A stretch of 64,000 nucleotides of DNA from Ophiosphaerella korrae (Eukaryota; Ascomycota; Dothideomycetes; Pleosporales; Phaeosphaeriaceae), in the NCBI GenBank assembly GCA_028456385.1, contig JALNQF010000033.1, forward strand, positions 124,001 through 188,000, given 5' to 3'. The notes beneath the pieces were generated by a model. That model was given only the letters and a program-made list of their open reading frames with translations, made no database searches and had not been told where the DNA came from. The translations under genes were made by a program, and so were the position numbers. This document shows, in pieces, positions 44,695-55,009 of the stretch (positions are counted from its first letter, which is position 1; each line of letters starts with the position of its first letter).

Positions 44695-45176
44695 ATCATA
44701 GCCATTGTAAGTTGTTGTTTCTGAAGCTTGATTGCTCTATCCTAAGCTTCCCATCTTGCTTTCTTGTTAGCAATTGTTGTACTAACGCGTTTTTGTAGAG
44801 CAAAGCTAAGAAAGCTACTCACGCTCGCGCCTCTCGCTCCCGCACCGCCTCCAATACCGCTGCCGCCGCTGCTGCTACTACTACCGCTACTACTACCGCT
44901 ACTTCTAAGAAGAAGAAGCGCACCAAAAAGACTCCAGTGCCGCCGCGCTCGCCCTTACCGCCCTCTTGCGCCTCCTCTCCTAAGGTAGTTGTAGGAGCTC
45001 TCTATAAGGAGCCCTGCCTCCGCTGCGCTCACAGCGCGCTAGCTAGCTACTCTAATAGGAGCTGCTATAACTCCTTTATGGAGGGGGTCCAGCGTTGTAT
45101 ACGCTGTACTACTAGTAGCTGCAGCATATATCTACTTAGGATAATCAATTTCGTTACTTGTTCTTCACGTTTTTAG
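44695..45176 (+). CDS. Small Ala/Lys-rich protein with C-terminal CxxC cluster, start codon apparently lost
   Basis: A GTAAGT...TACTAAC...TTGTAG intron (about 44707-44799) with a textbook branch site precedes a frame reading SKAKKATHARASRSRTASNT, then Ala/Thr repeats, KKKKRTKK, and a Cys cluster: PCLRCAHSA, NRSCYNSF and VQRCIRCTTSSC. It ends at TAG 45174-45176. Where a start would be expected, just 5' of the intron, the sequence is ATCATCATAGCC, so ATG has probably become ATA. The paired CxxC motifs suggest zinc binding, and the basic start suggests nucleic-acid association. It lies just downstream of an LTR-like fragment, so it may belong to a retroelement or a multicopy family. Function unknown. 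Confidence 0.4.
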
Positions 45177-45424
45177 TTGTATGGCGTCGTGGTGTAGAGC
45201 TGTCGCCTTGCATAGTTCCTATTTGTCTTGAGGTAATAAAGAGAAGTTTTTAGTCGATTTATAGTAATTGTGAAACATATGTTAAATATATGTCAAGTAC
45301 TTATATACAGTTTATCCAAGAAATGGTCAATGAAAGTCCAGGTCAAGTAGAAGAGAAGATCGTTTGGGGGAGCTCTAATGGCTATCACACCACAGCACCC
45401 TACCACCACTCCGTGCCAGTTTTC

Positions 45425-46132
45425 TTACGCGTTTATGGCTGATATATATTCTTTGGCATATTCCAAATTGCTCTTCTTCGGTCGGCAAGTGGCACGCTGC
45501 AACAGTGCGCGTGCGGCACGGATCTTCGGATTTGAACAGCTGGCAAAATCGACCCATGGTTTCTTAGACCAAGCTGGGTGATCAGCAGGAAAACCAGAAA
45601 GCTGGTACTGAGTGCCACCAACACCTTGGCTTTTGTACAATTTCCGGTCGAAGTCTGGGTTTTTCTTTTCGGCAGCCTGTTTTTTATTCTGAACGGGAAT
45701 CCAGCTGATAATTTGCTTCCATTTGACCCCACCAATGGCTGCAAACTCTTTCTCCTGAGGGAAGGGGTTGTATTCTTTAAGGGTCCCCTGACAGTCGATC
45801 ATGTTCGGGGTCGCATTAATTCGGTAAATGTAGCCATTGCCTCCAAGATTGTTGGTAACCCAAGAGACAGCTAGGTTGAAGTCTGTGGTGGTAGAGACGT
45901 ATCCATCGTTATCTCTACTGAAGCCAGTGGCTGCACCATTGACATGATTCCATAAGCTTATATCAGGTGGTGCAGAGCCAATAGTAGACTGCCCCTTGGG
46001 CTTCATACCCTCTGCTGCTTTGATAGCGTCAGGACTTCTCGAGTCTGCCCGATATAGGTCGGCAGCGTTACACAGGAACGACCAGAGTGTAATGGATAGG
46101 AATAAGATAGAAGAGAGATATAGCCTAGCCAT
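45425..46132 (-). CDS. Secreted heat-labile-enterotoxin-type ADP-ribosyltransferase
   Basis: Intronless, 235 residues. A signal peptide (LSSILFLSITLWSFLCNA) precedes a mono-ADP-ribosyltransferase domain of the R-S-E class, the family of heat-labile enterotoxin A chains found in many plant- and insect-associated fungi. Seen in order: the NAD-binding Arg in DLYRADSR just after the signal peptide, the Ser-Thr-Thr motif in GYVSTTTDF (about residue 79), and Glu-x-Glu in PQEKEFAAIGG (about residue 126-128). All three catalytic elements are present and the frame is intact. There is no binding (B) subunit gene nearby. It would transfer ADP-ribose from NAD+ to an unknown host or competitor target. The surroundings are A+T-rich and gene-poor, a usual setting for fungal effectors. 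Confidence 0.82.
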   Translation of the reverse strand: MARLYLSSILFLSITLWSFLCNAADLYRADSRSPDAIKAAEGMKPKGQSTIGSAPPDISLWNHVNGAATGFSRDNDGYVSTTTDFNLAVSWVTNNLGGNGYIYRINATPNMIDCQGTLKEYNPFPQEKEFAAIGGVKWKQIISWIPVQNKKQAAEKKNPDFDRKLYKSQGVGGTQYQLSGFPADHPAWSKKPWVDFASCSNPKIRAARALLQRATCRPKKSNLEYAKEYISAINA

Positions 46133-47599
46133 TTTAAAAGTTTAACCCCAACCTTAGAGGCGTGGACAGTTTTAACGAAGGGATACGAAGGCGACTAGTT
46201 TGAAGGGGTCGGTATTGAGTCTGCGGAAAGCCTGATATCTTTTTTGTACTTTGTCGAGAGTAGTATATATACTGAAAGATTAACTGCTCCTAAGGTGACC
46301 GGTTTATACTCGGCGATATATACAGTATCCAGCATAAATTATCATTTACGAACCTGGAATGACGCCAATCGCTTTGTCATTTCAACTGCCTGAGTACCTA
46401 CAGGATACGAGATATCTGCAAGGGTTTATAAGCATTGACTTGCGGTTCTAGAAAATTATGAGCTAATATGTTTTATTTTGATGTTGATGCTACATACGGC
46501 CTTCATCAATCAGTGAGAACATACAGCAAGTACACTGTCCAGTATTAATACAAACTCTTAAAAAGAGATCGATATGGATAAATCACTCTGCTTCTTTGAT
46601 CAAGTCTTACTGACAATCTCCTTGACTTCTGCAAATATCATACTCGCAGGTGAAAGAACAGTTCTTCAAAATTATGGGGTCACAGACTACGAACTACGGT
46701 AGTGGACACCACCTGTGGTGCATATCGAAACTATATGCTTAATATAGATTTCATCGGTAAAGCGCCGATTACCTCGTAGCGGAGTGCTGAAATTAATACC
46801 CCGTGAAACATTCTGTTGTAAATGCGTTATCGCTGATTCGGTCCGCGGTAGAATTATCGTGAATATTTTCGGCTATCAGATGCCGGTCGCACAGTAATAA
46901 TACTATACCTGGGCGGTATGTACCTGCAAACCGGTACGTAAGAAAAGTTCTCGAAGTAATTTTAGGTTGTTCTACTCTATGCCTACAAAGTTCGAGTGAG
47001 AAGTGTACTTGGCGGGTCGACTGCGGCGTTATGTACACCCCGTAACGGATTGATTGCACCACTCAGAGTTGAACGGAGGCCGTTACTGCTGAGTGGGTGT
47101 TTTACTGTGATAGGATCCCCTGCAGGCTCCATCTTAGCGTGAGCAGAAACAGTATGTACCTGAAACTAGGTGGCTTTGCGACACATACGCCACGCGTCGC
47201 TAATCAGCACCTTACCACAAGCGCTTAGTATGCACATCTTGCATTTCACGCATGTGCTCCCTCCCATGTGTCTTCCACACGTCAGTTCAAGATTAGAGGA
47301 GTATCTATGTTCTTCTGTGCGCTAAGTGACTCTTTGATTCAAGTCTCCACTTTCCGTACTTCGCAATTTGCGCCACTCTCCCACGACCCCTTGGTAAGCT
47401 CAATATCTCGTCGTAGTTACATTATCTAGCTACGTCGAATATAAGAAAGGTTTGTTACTAATTACCATTACAAGAAGTTATTATGAGAGATTCCTTTGTT
47501 TACCGCTTCAAGTTACCATTTCTCGCCAAAGTCCCAGCGGATTCACGTCCTATTTTCAAACAAAACAATTCCCGTTATTACAACGCTCAAGAATCAGCC
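46133..47599. other. A+T-rich gene-poor region
   Basis: About 1.5 kb between the ADP-ribosyltransferase (minus) and the small conserved gene (plus). Contains their promoters; no other gene or repeat recognised. Confidence 0.5.
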
Positions 47600-48043
47600 A
47601 TGAGTGCCCCCTCGAGTTTAAGTTAAGAATTGACCTCCCGAGTAGCGGGCGTCGATTGGGATGTGCAGCCAATTGAGCATCCCCTCACCGCCGCATGGGA
47701 TCTCGGTATCACGGATGCGGACATTAATAAGCTCGTTCAGGGATACCAGCCTGAAGCAATGGAAGATAGATGGATGTATAGTTCCGATGGGCCCGATCAG
47801 CAAGGTGACATAGTGGTTCACATTTACAGGAGCTGGACCGGATATGAGCAATTACAGCTCAGAGTGAAAGCTCCAACGTGTAATACTGAGGGAGACGGCA
47901 TCAAGGGGCGCGGAGCAGAAATCACTGAGATCAAATGGGCGCGAGGGACTAGCCCAAATGAGATGGAAGAGGGGCAAGCAAAAGATCTAGCAATGGTGGT
48001 ATGCAGACAAGTTTTAGGTTGTAAGTTCGATGCAGCTACATAA
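47600..48043 (+). pseudogene. Conserved-looking small fungal protein with TAA at codon 9
   Basis: ATG at 47600 (context CAGCCATGAG) encodes eight residues (MSAPSSLS), then TAA at 47624-47626, then an uninterrupted 138-codon frame in the same phase (ELTSRVAGVDWDVQPIEHPL onward). The body has a regular globular pattern: AWDLGITDADINKLVQGY, DRWMYSSDGPDQQGDIVVHI, YRSWTGYEQLQLRVKA, and a helical end AKDLAMVVCRQVLGC. I recall similar uncharacterised small proteins in other ascomycetes but cannot name a domain. CAA to TAA fits the stop. There is no later Met that keeps the first third, so either the gene is dead or the start codon is non-canonical. Confidence 0.6.
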
Positions 48044-48506
48044 ATGTATGATCTTGGAGTTTTGGCGAAATTTAGCCTACGTCAAGAGAAACGATTTTTT
48101 TCTTAGCACTACTATAAGCGCGCCAGTCAACCAAACATCTCTCAATGCAAGAGGGTAGTGTAGCCAAGTTGTAACCCTTAACTTACATGGCCTAGGAAGT
48201 AGGAATACTGAATTCAGAACTGCGGGAAAATGGCAGACCCAATCACGAACCACTCGTTAATACCCCATACACTGTTGAATGTTTTCATTTTTCTCGGTAC
48301 TTTATATTATAGCGACTCAATAAAGCTAACGCATTTGGGAGTAGCGGTTGATGGTTAATTTGATACCTCTTGTCTATAGCATAAGGACTGCGCATGAGCC
48401 AATGATAGTAAATCTTACGATTCAATTTTGCTCTTCGATCATGATATTAGAATGATGATATAAGCCTTCTAGGATATTGCTAAGCCATCTATTATCATAT
48501 TTACGA
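48044..48506. other. Intergenic region between convergent genes
   Basis: Nothing recognisable. Confidence 0.5.
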
Positions 48507-49611
48507 TTACACAATGACTTTGTGAGGGGCTTTCTCTTCTTCCGGCTCGCCAAAAATGTTCACTGGCCACCTTGGCGTGTTGGCAATATAAGGAATATTG
48601 AATCGCCGGGGCTCGTTCTTCCCAATGCTCTCAATCTTCTCAAAGTCCTCTTTAGATAACTCGATCTCATTGAAGTTCTCTTGGATGCGCGACTCGGTGA
48701 CAGACTTGGGAATAACGCTGTGTCCGCCAACCTGAGCCCAAGCAAGGATGACTTGTGCTGGTGTCGCGCTATTTCGGCCTGCTACCTCTTTTACAACTTC
48801 GTGTTGGACAAGGAGTGGAACGCCAAGCATATTGTTTCCAAACGCCTGCATAGAAATTAGTATGAGTGAGATAGATATAAAGTCAATCAACTCACGGAGT
48901 ATTCGGTAACGTGGATGTTTTTCTCCTTGCAGTACTGGATGAGTTCTGACTGAAGAAGTCGCGGATGACGCTCGATCTGATTGACAGTAGGGGTAACACC
49001 AGTGCCATCAATGAGGGCTTGCAAGTGCTCTTTGGTGTGATTGGACACCCCCACCGCACGTGTCTTCTCTTTTGGCAGCTGAGTCATAGCTCTCCAGGTA
49101 TCAACAATGGAAACGTCATCAAGAATCTTGACGTCGCCATCTGGATGGTCAGACTTATCCTGGAGGGGAAATAGGTTGTTATGAGGGTCGCGAGTCTCGT
49201 CGAATGCAACAGGGAAGTGGACCAAGTACAAGTCTAGATACTCGAGACTCAGCTCGGCTAAGCAATCATCGAGCGCTGCTGCCACATCCGTAGGACGATG
49301 CTGCGAATTCCAGAGCTTTGAGGTGATGAATACACCCTCGCGTTTCAGTCCAGGAACCCCGCCGCCAAAGGCTCTCTTAAAAGCTTGAGCAATTTCCTTT
49401 TGGTTGCCATATACTTTAGCAAGATCGATATGGCGGTAGCCGGCCTCCAGGGCCGCAAATACTGCAGCCTCAACTTGACCAGGCTCGGCTTGCCATGTAC
49501 CAAAACCCAACTGACTACGCAATCATGGTTAACAATCGAACATAAATAGGGCGGAGATGCTTACGGGATGGTGTTGCCAGTATTGAGAGTAACCGTTCGT
49601 CCGAAAGACAT
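48507..49611 (-). CDS. Aldo/keto reductase
   Basis: Exons 49565-49611, 48896-49514 and 48507-48845 give 334 residues. NAD(P)H-dependent (beta/alpha)8-barrel oxidoreductase. The spliced N terminus MSFGRTVTLNTGNTIPQLGF enters the barrel. The catalytic tetrad is complete: Asp and Tyr in HIDLAKVYGNQ (about residues 51-56), Lys in FITSKLWNSQHRP and His in LYLVHFPVAF. The cofactor-binding end VIPKSVTESRIQENF is present in exon 3, and AVGVSNHTKEHL and VNQIERHPRL are typical. A cytosolic enzyme reducing sugar or other aldehydes. It neighbours a Zn2Cys6 regulator, a hexokinase-like kinase and a sugar transporter, so a sugar-related role is plausible but inferred. Confidence 0.92.
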
Positions 49612-50085
49612 TATATGATGAACCGCTCGTACCTATTTTGTGGTGCAAAGGATATTACTCAGTTAAAATTCAATTTTGAGAGCGAATACTGGTGGGCGTA
49701 GTGGGGTAGTGGCGGTAGTAGATCCGTCATAATCAATGATACACCGCGGCTAGGTTTCTGTTTTCAGTAGTCTACGCAACAGCCCATGCTAGCTTCCGGA
49801 GTTCATGCCGAGGTTTCTGTACCACATGGCAGGCACATCAATCAATATTTCACACGTTGTACAGGCAGCAAACAACCGTACATGTGAGGGTTTTGTTTTG
49901 AAGCGAACTGAGTGTTGGAGCAGTAAGCCTAGGGTTGTTTCTAGACAGATATATTCTCTATTATCATTTTCCTTGAGCTCGACCAATCTGTGGGCCAACC
50001 GGAGAGGTTTTCTTCTCCACATGGTACGTCATGTAGTAGTTGGTTGACGCAGACCCATCGAGTCCACAGCCGCACTTTTAGACCC
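49612..50085. other. Intergenic region, no supported gene
   Basis: Contains the promoter of the aldo/keto reductase and the 3' end of the regulator; nothing else seen. Confidence 0.45.
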
Positions 50086-52378
50086 CTATTGCACCCGGTC
50101 CGCACTATCGCCGGACTCTTGAAACATGATATTACCAAAGAGTCTGCGGAAGCTTGCAGGCCAAGGCCCTGGCGGGTTTTCGTAATCGTTCCAAAACTCA
50201 GGGTTTGTAAAACCTGATTGACTTTCTTGCTCCACGTGCCGAAAACGACTTTCTGAAGTTGACACTGGCCTCTCTTCATTCGAAATACCATTAATCGTGT
50301 CCTGTTGGTGGTATTGTTTGGAAGCTAATAGTACGCTATTTTGGTCAAAAATTGCCCAAGAGGAATCGAATTCTGGTTGCGTAAGGATTACAGTTGATGG
50401 TACATTCATGTTTACAAGCCAAGTCTCGAGGCGGTTGGCTAGAGTATGGTGGAGGCTGGGTGCAGGGCGTTTTGTTTTTCTAAGCTTGTTGAGATGATCC
50501 TGAACAAGCAATATATCTACCCTTTTTTATCAGTGCTTGGATACTTCAAATTTTGTGCGCAATGTTTACCCTCATATTCTCCAACACCCCCTTCCGCTCC
50601 CTGAAGAACTAGAATAGCCGCCCAGGTAATCATCTAGAAGATGGTCAAACGTCAGTAGAAATCTACATAGGTACCAATTTAACTTGCCACTAAGTCCCAA
50701 TTTGCCCAAATGCCGTGGTCATCATTTTGCAGCCTCAATGTTGCTCGCGCCGAAATCAACAGTTCATGGCGCTCTGTCGATGCAACGCTGTTCGCAAAAA
50801 GATCAAACCCCCGTGCGGGGTGGTAGATGGAAAGTACAAACAACTTGTGCAGATTATACTGCCGTCGTATCTGAATAGCATGGTATGCTGTATTGGTAGG
50901 GCCTAGTAAATTCAGCAAGCCATCCAGAGCGGATTTGTGTGAGTTTTACAGGTGGAGCTCACGAGCCAATCATCCAAGTTTTTGGCCCACTCTCGAATTA
51001 TCTGTGAATCTCTGTCTGTGAACGGGAAGATGGGCCCAGCCACGCCTTTTGTTTGAGTGCAAGAGATGAATGACCAAATTGTGGGCAGGCCACGACCTGT
51101 GAAATAGCCAAGGCCATTGTGCATCATTATCTAAATCTACTGCTCAGTATGTATGATACTCCAATGCTACATTCAGAGCTTATACCGTAAGTCTATCAAA
51201 AGGCGCTTCTGCGAAATTTTGAATTTGGCAGAGAGAGGGCAAAGGAGCCTGTAGGGGAACAGTGGTACATGAAAGGTGGAGAGAGGCATGCTCGAGATCT
51301 ACAATCTGGCTACTGTAAGCAAAATTCCTTGCACACACACAAGGGGCTTAAACCTGGAGACCAGAGAAGAGCTGGCGCCACTTTCTCGTATTTTGATCAA
51401 GGTATACTGAGCAATGATCTAAAATAAGGCGATAGCCGATCGAGATCCAAACTCCTGTCAAATCTATAAAGGCTTCGGAAACAAGGCCAGCCAAAATGAG
51501 ACCGAGGACATTTTGAAGTGCGTTTTGCTCAGCCATAGATTTTGATGACTTCACGAACTCAGGAATTGATAGCTGGGCAATTGCATTGCAGGTTGCCTGA
51601 AAATATTCGGGTGCTAAAGCAGCCAATTCTTCAGATGCGTGATTCAATGCGGCTACGTATAATATCGCAGCTAGTAGAAGGGGTGTTGGATTATTTGATG
51701 CTTCTCTTTCCGACTGAAAATGGAGACCTTCCATGTTTGTGTGAAACCTACTTCATCAGCAACTTCGCTAATATGAGTGTTCGAGAGCCTCACGAAATCC
51801 AAAGCTGAGAGACGACGGATCGGGATAACAATCTTGCATCTGTAGATCCCATAAATTTCTTTAGGTCTGCAGTTGCTTGCCAAAGTCCACTAAGAGAAAG
51901 CTCTCTCTCATCTTCGTCGAGAGTGGTCGCAATAATGGGAATTGTAGGCGGAGGTGTGTCGACAATTGGGCTCATGGGAAATTGACTATTGATCCCAAGT
52001 ACAGATTCGATGACTGCTAGTCTTTTCATGACATCGGAGGGTGATCCCACGGTAATTGGTGTATTTTGTGAAGGCCCCACTGGGGATTGTCTTGCGTTCG
52101 CTCTGGTTGTGAAGATGCACTCAACTTTACCCTTTCGACATCGCTTGCATGGTCCCGCTGGCTCAGGTTCACATTTCATCTATCAAAGATTAGGCTTGAA
52201 ATAAATCTCTGTGTGCTCTCTACCTTCTGTCTACGGCAGCCCACTTCTCAATGAATCAGCAGCAATGTTAAAAGACTTTAGAATATGAGAAAGGCGTACC
52301 ACATGCTTTGGTCAATCGGGCGCCAGTAAGCCCAGCGCTACAGTCCCTACCACTTCCGTGGCGGCTGTCGCCGCTCAT
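50086..52378 (-). CDS. Zn(II)2Cys6 fungal transcription factor (exon structure partly resolved)
   Basis: Nuclear DNA-binding activator/repressor. The start MSGDSRHGSGRDCSAGLTGA at 52378 is followed by a zinc cluster split by two introns: ACVGCRRQK, then MKCEPEPAGPCKRCRKGKVE and C, six Cys with normal spacing, joined in phase (acceptor GAGAAG at about 52227, then GTAGAG...GATAG). A linker with ERELSLSGLWQATADLKKF leads to the middle homology region, visible as ATPLLLAAILYVAALNHA-like helices (51348-51734, with LAGLVSEAFIDLTGVWISIG). More exons lie at 50912-51127 (IWSFISCTQTKG, REWAKNLDDWL) and 50086-50511 (C-terminal, LLVQDHLNKLRKTKRPAP). The joint near 51740-51800 could not be closed in frame by hand and may hide an intron or a frameshift. 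The target genes may be its neighbours. Confidence 0.75.
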
Positions 52379-52603
52379 GTCTTGTCTCGTGAGGTAGCTA
52401 AGGAAACCAGATTGCAAAGAGACTTGTGCGCCGCTGCGGCGGACGAGTTGTTTGGAAGGAGAGATGGTATCCTGGACGCTTAGCGTCCCTTGGCACCGAG
52501 GAACTTGGCCCCCAGCGCTCCCTTACCCATCTGGGCTTCCTGCCATATAACGCATCATTAGCAAGCTTTCGTATACTGATAATTTGCGCGACAAGTTCGT
52601 AAC

Positions 52604-54320
52604 TTATGGTGACCGCGCGAATGCGGTGTTCGAAGCGCTTGCCGCAAAATGAGCAGCCAATGCTGCCCCAACTCCACCCCCATGCTTCGCTATCGCGATA
52701 TCGATTCGCGACTCACCCTTCTCTCCAATTCCACCAAGCAATCTGAGCGTACGCCTTATCTCTGCGATAAACCCAGGATACAGCTCGATTAGTGATCCGT
52801 CCACACCAATATCTATCCCATCCCCTATGCCCAAATCATTGCCCAAACAGTCAGTTTGCACAATCACGGCCCCCAATGCAACCGCGCTGAGTTTCGCTGA
52901 TCGCCTTCCTATGGCTTGCGCTATAATCCGAATAGCTTGTGTGAGTTCAAAACTGGCTCGGGTGATCCCAAGCCATTGCTCGACTTGTGTTTTGCTTTTT
53001 GAGAGGTCACAGCTTGTATCACTCTCCAAGGTACTCATGAAGGAAGTGTCTAAGCTCCACTTGACATATAGCCTCGAGGTTTTGGCAATTGTCTCCTTGC
53101 CAGAAAGCTCTATTCTGCGGTCTTCGTTGAGCGACAGGATTGCCAGGCGAAGCAACTCTCCAAGATACATCCCGGAAATCCGTTTCTCGAACATCTCAAA
53201 TCCGGGATTGACGCTTTCGGCATCAATCACGGTGTCATAGTGCGTGACAGGCAGGTATTCTAGACTAGGGTCAAAATTTCCCCACTCCGAGTTGATCAAC
53301 ATGATGCGTTTGTTTTCCTTTTTGGAATCGTCGAGCTTGATAATTTTAGACAATTGCTCGACATAGGCGCCGTTAGTTCCTGTTCCAAAAACTGCGCCCA
53401 TTACTGTCCTAGTAGCCTTGGGCGAGCTATAAGCCTGTGCTAAAAAAGTCCCAACTGTGTCATTGATGAGAGCTCTGACACGGACCGGAATTGCGAGCTC
53501 TTGAAGCGTAGTCTGAAAGAGGGCACATATGTCTTGGCCTATTGCACCATCGATATCAAAGCCCTTGCTCCATCGAATCAAAGTGCCCCTGTTGATATCC
53601 TGCTGGTCGACCGCATGGCTGAACGTGAAGCCAAGTTCAAAAACGGGTTCTCCTACGGGTCTATGCGCGGCATCGTTAGCCATCGTCTTCGGAAAGTTTG
53701 TCCGGAGGAAGCTCTGCAGCCTACTCGCGACCCAAGAGAAAAATTTCTTGGGGGATTTGGATATCATCAGCGATGTTGGAATGGCTGTTTTTTCCTGTAA
53801 TAAAGAGTACGTTCCGTCTCCATTGAGTTCCACTGAGCAGACACGCATATTAGTTCCACCAAGGTCGACAGACAGGTATGTTCCCTTGTGATGTCAGCCA
53901 AATCTCTTCCTGCAATAACACATATAGCCACCTACCTTTTCCTTTCCATTTGGAATTTCATTTATGAATGATGGGAGCTGTTCAATAGGGCAACCATGTC
54001 TGCGTAATCCCTCATCTTACTCAATATCAGGAAATGCGTCTCCAAACTCCGGATGTCGGAAGATACTGACTCATTTGCTCCAGAAACCCTTTCAAGACTC
54101 GGTCCAACTTTTCGTCTGGGAACTCGAATTCCAGCGCAATTTTTTCGGCCTCCTTCCTAAGACTGCCTCTTGTTTCAGAATTTGGGTTAGCTTCAAATTT
54201 TGCTGGTCGCTTTGTCATTGCTACATTCATTTCCCTTGAATCTTCACATCGTTTCGTTTTGGTGGACGTAGATAACCCGTTAGTTCTCGTGACCCAGCTA
54301 AACCATCGATTTAGTGTCAT
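52604..54320 (-). CDS. Hexokinase/glucokinase family sugar kinase, possibly a non-classical type
   Basis: Exons 54071-54320, 53936-54015 and 52604-53884 give 536 residues. A basic N-terminal extension precedes the hexokinase helix EKIALEFEFPDEKLDRVLKG. Then come GLRRHGCPIEQLPSFINEIP, phosphate-1 motif YLSVDLGGTNMRVCSVEL, sugar-binding region ELGFTFSHAVDQQ, catalytic Asp in LINDTVGTFLA, FGTGTNGAYVE, INSEWGNFD with the substrate-binding Glu, and adenosine motif VALGAVIVQTD. The conserved TKGF element reads RWSKGF here. The first donor GTCAGT and acceptor GTAAG were chosen because they alone keep MNEGLRRHG in frame. The divergent details and extension suggest a HxkC/HxkD-like regulatory or secondary hexokinase; catalysis is not proven by sequence. 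Confidence 0.85.
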
Positions 54321-55009
54321 TGTAAATATGTACTACGCCCGGGCCAAGTAGATTGCAAACAAATTTCTACCAGATTGGATCAAGGCTCAGATTAGTCTGC
54401 TTTCCGTCGCCGAACCTCAAAATTAGATTAGAGTCCAATTTCAAGACGCTCCAAAAAGAAAGAAATAAAGCCTTCTGGCAGGCAGAATAAAGCAGGCAGC
54501 AGCTTTCCATGTGAGTATATTTTAAGGCGAATGCGTCCTCATGGACTCCATTTTGAATTTCCCATCGATAACAGTCTCCCGGAATTGGTGGGTTCCGGTA
54601 AAACAATAAATCGCCGGCCGGTTTGCCGGGTGGAGTTGCAAGGCCCTACTTCTGCGGCAACTTGGTGCCCCTGTATCGTTCGGCATATCTAAATGGAGAT
54701 AATAGCTGTAAAAGAAGCATTGCAAATAGCGTATATTTTGTGAATGTTGCCTCCATGGCTTCGTATTTTCAGTCGTATGGCAATGTGTTTTGAGTTTAAT
54801 GGGGCCTCGCGAAACAAAATCATGATAATGTACTGCTCAGCGGATCAACTCGTTCGTTGACCATCTTTAGGTAGGATAATAACACATTATAGCATTCCTT
54901 CATGGGACATAGAAATTTCATAAATTATAACTGGGTTATCATTGATTTAAACAGGTCGTGCGCTCTCGAACATTCAGTTTACACCGCCATGCCAACACTC
55001 CACATCTGG
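54321..55009. other. Intergenic region, no supported gene
   Basis: Nothing recognisable. Confidence 0.5.

Noticed and set aside
44764..44988. Leu/Pro-rich frame over the Ala/Lys-rich gene
   Set aside because: Frame shadow of the Ala/Thr-repeat coding sequence that has the proper intron and CxxC motifs.
11189..48043. A non-standard genetic code with TAG/TAA read as Gln
   Set aside because: Intact genes in the same window end normally at TAG or TAA (for example the STUbL, which ends in TAG, and the 55.0-56.8 kb secreted-protein gene), so global reassignment is excluded.
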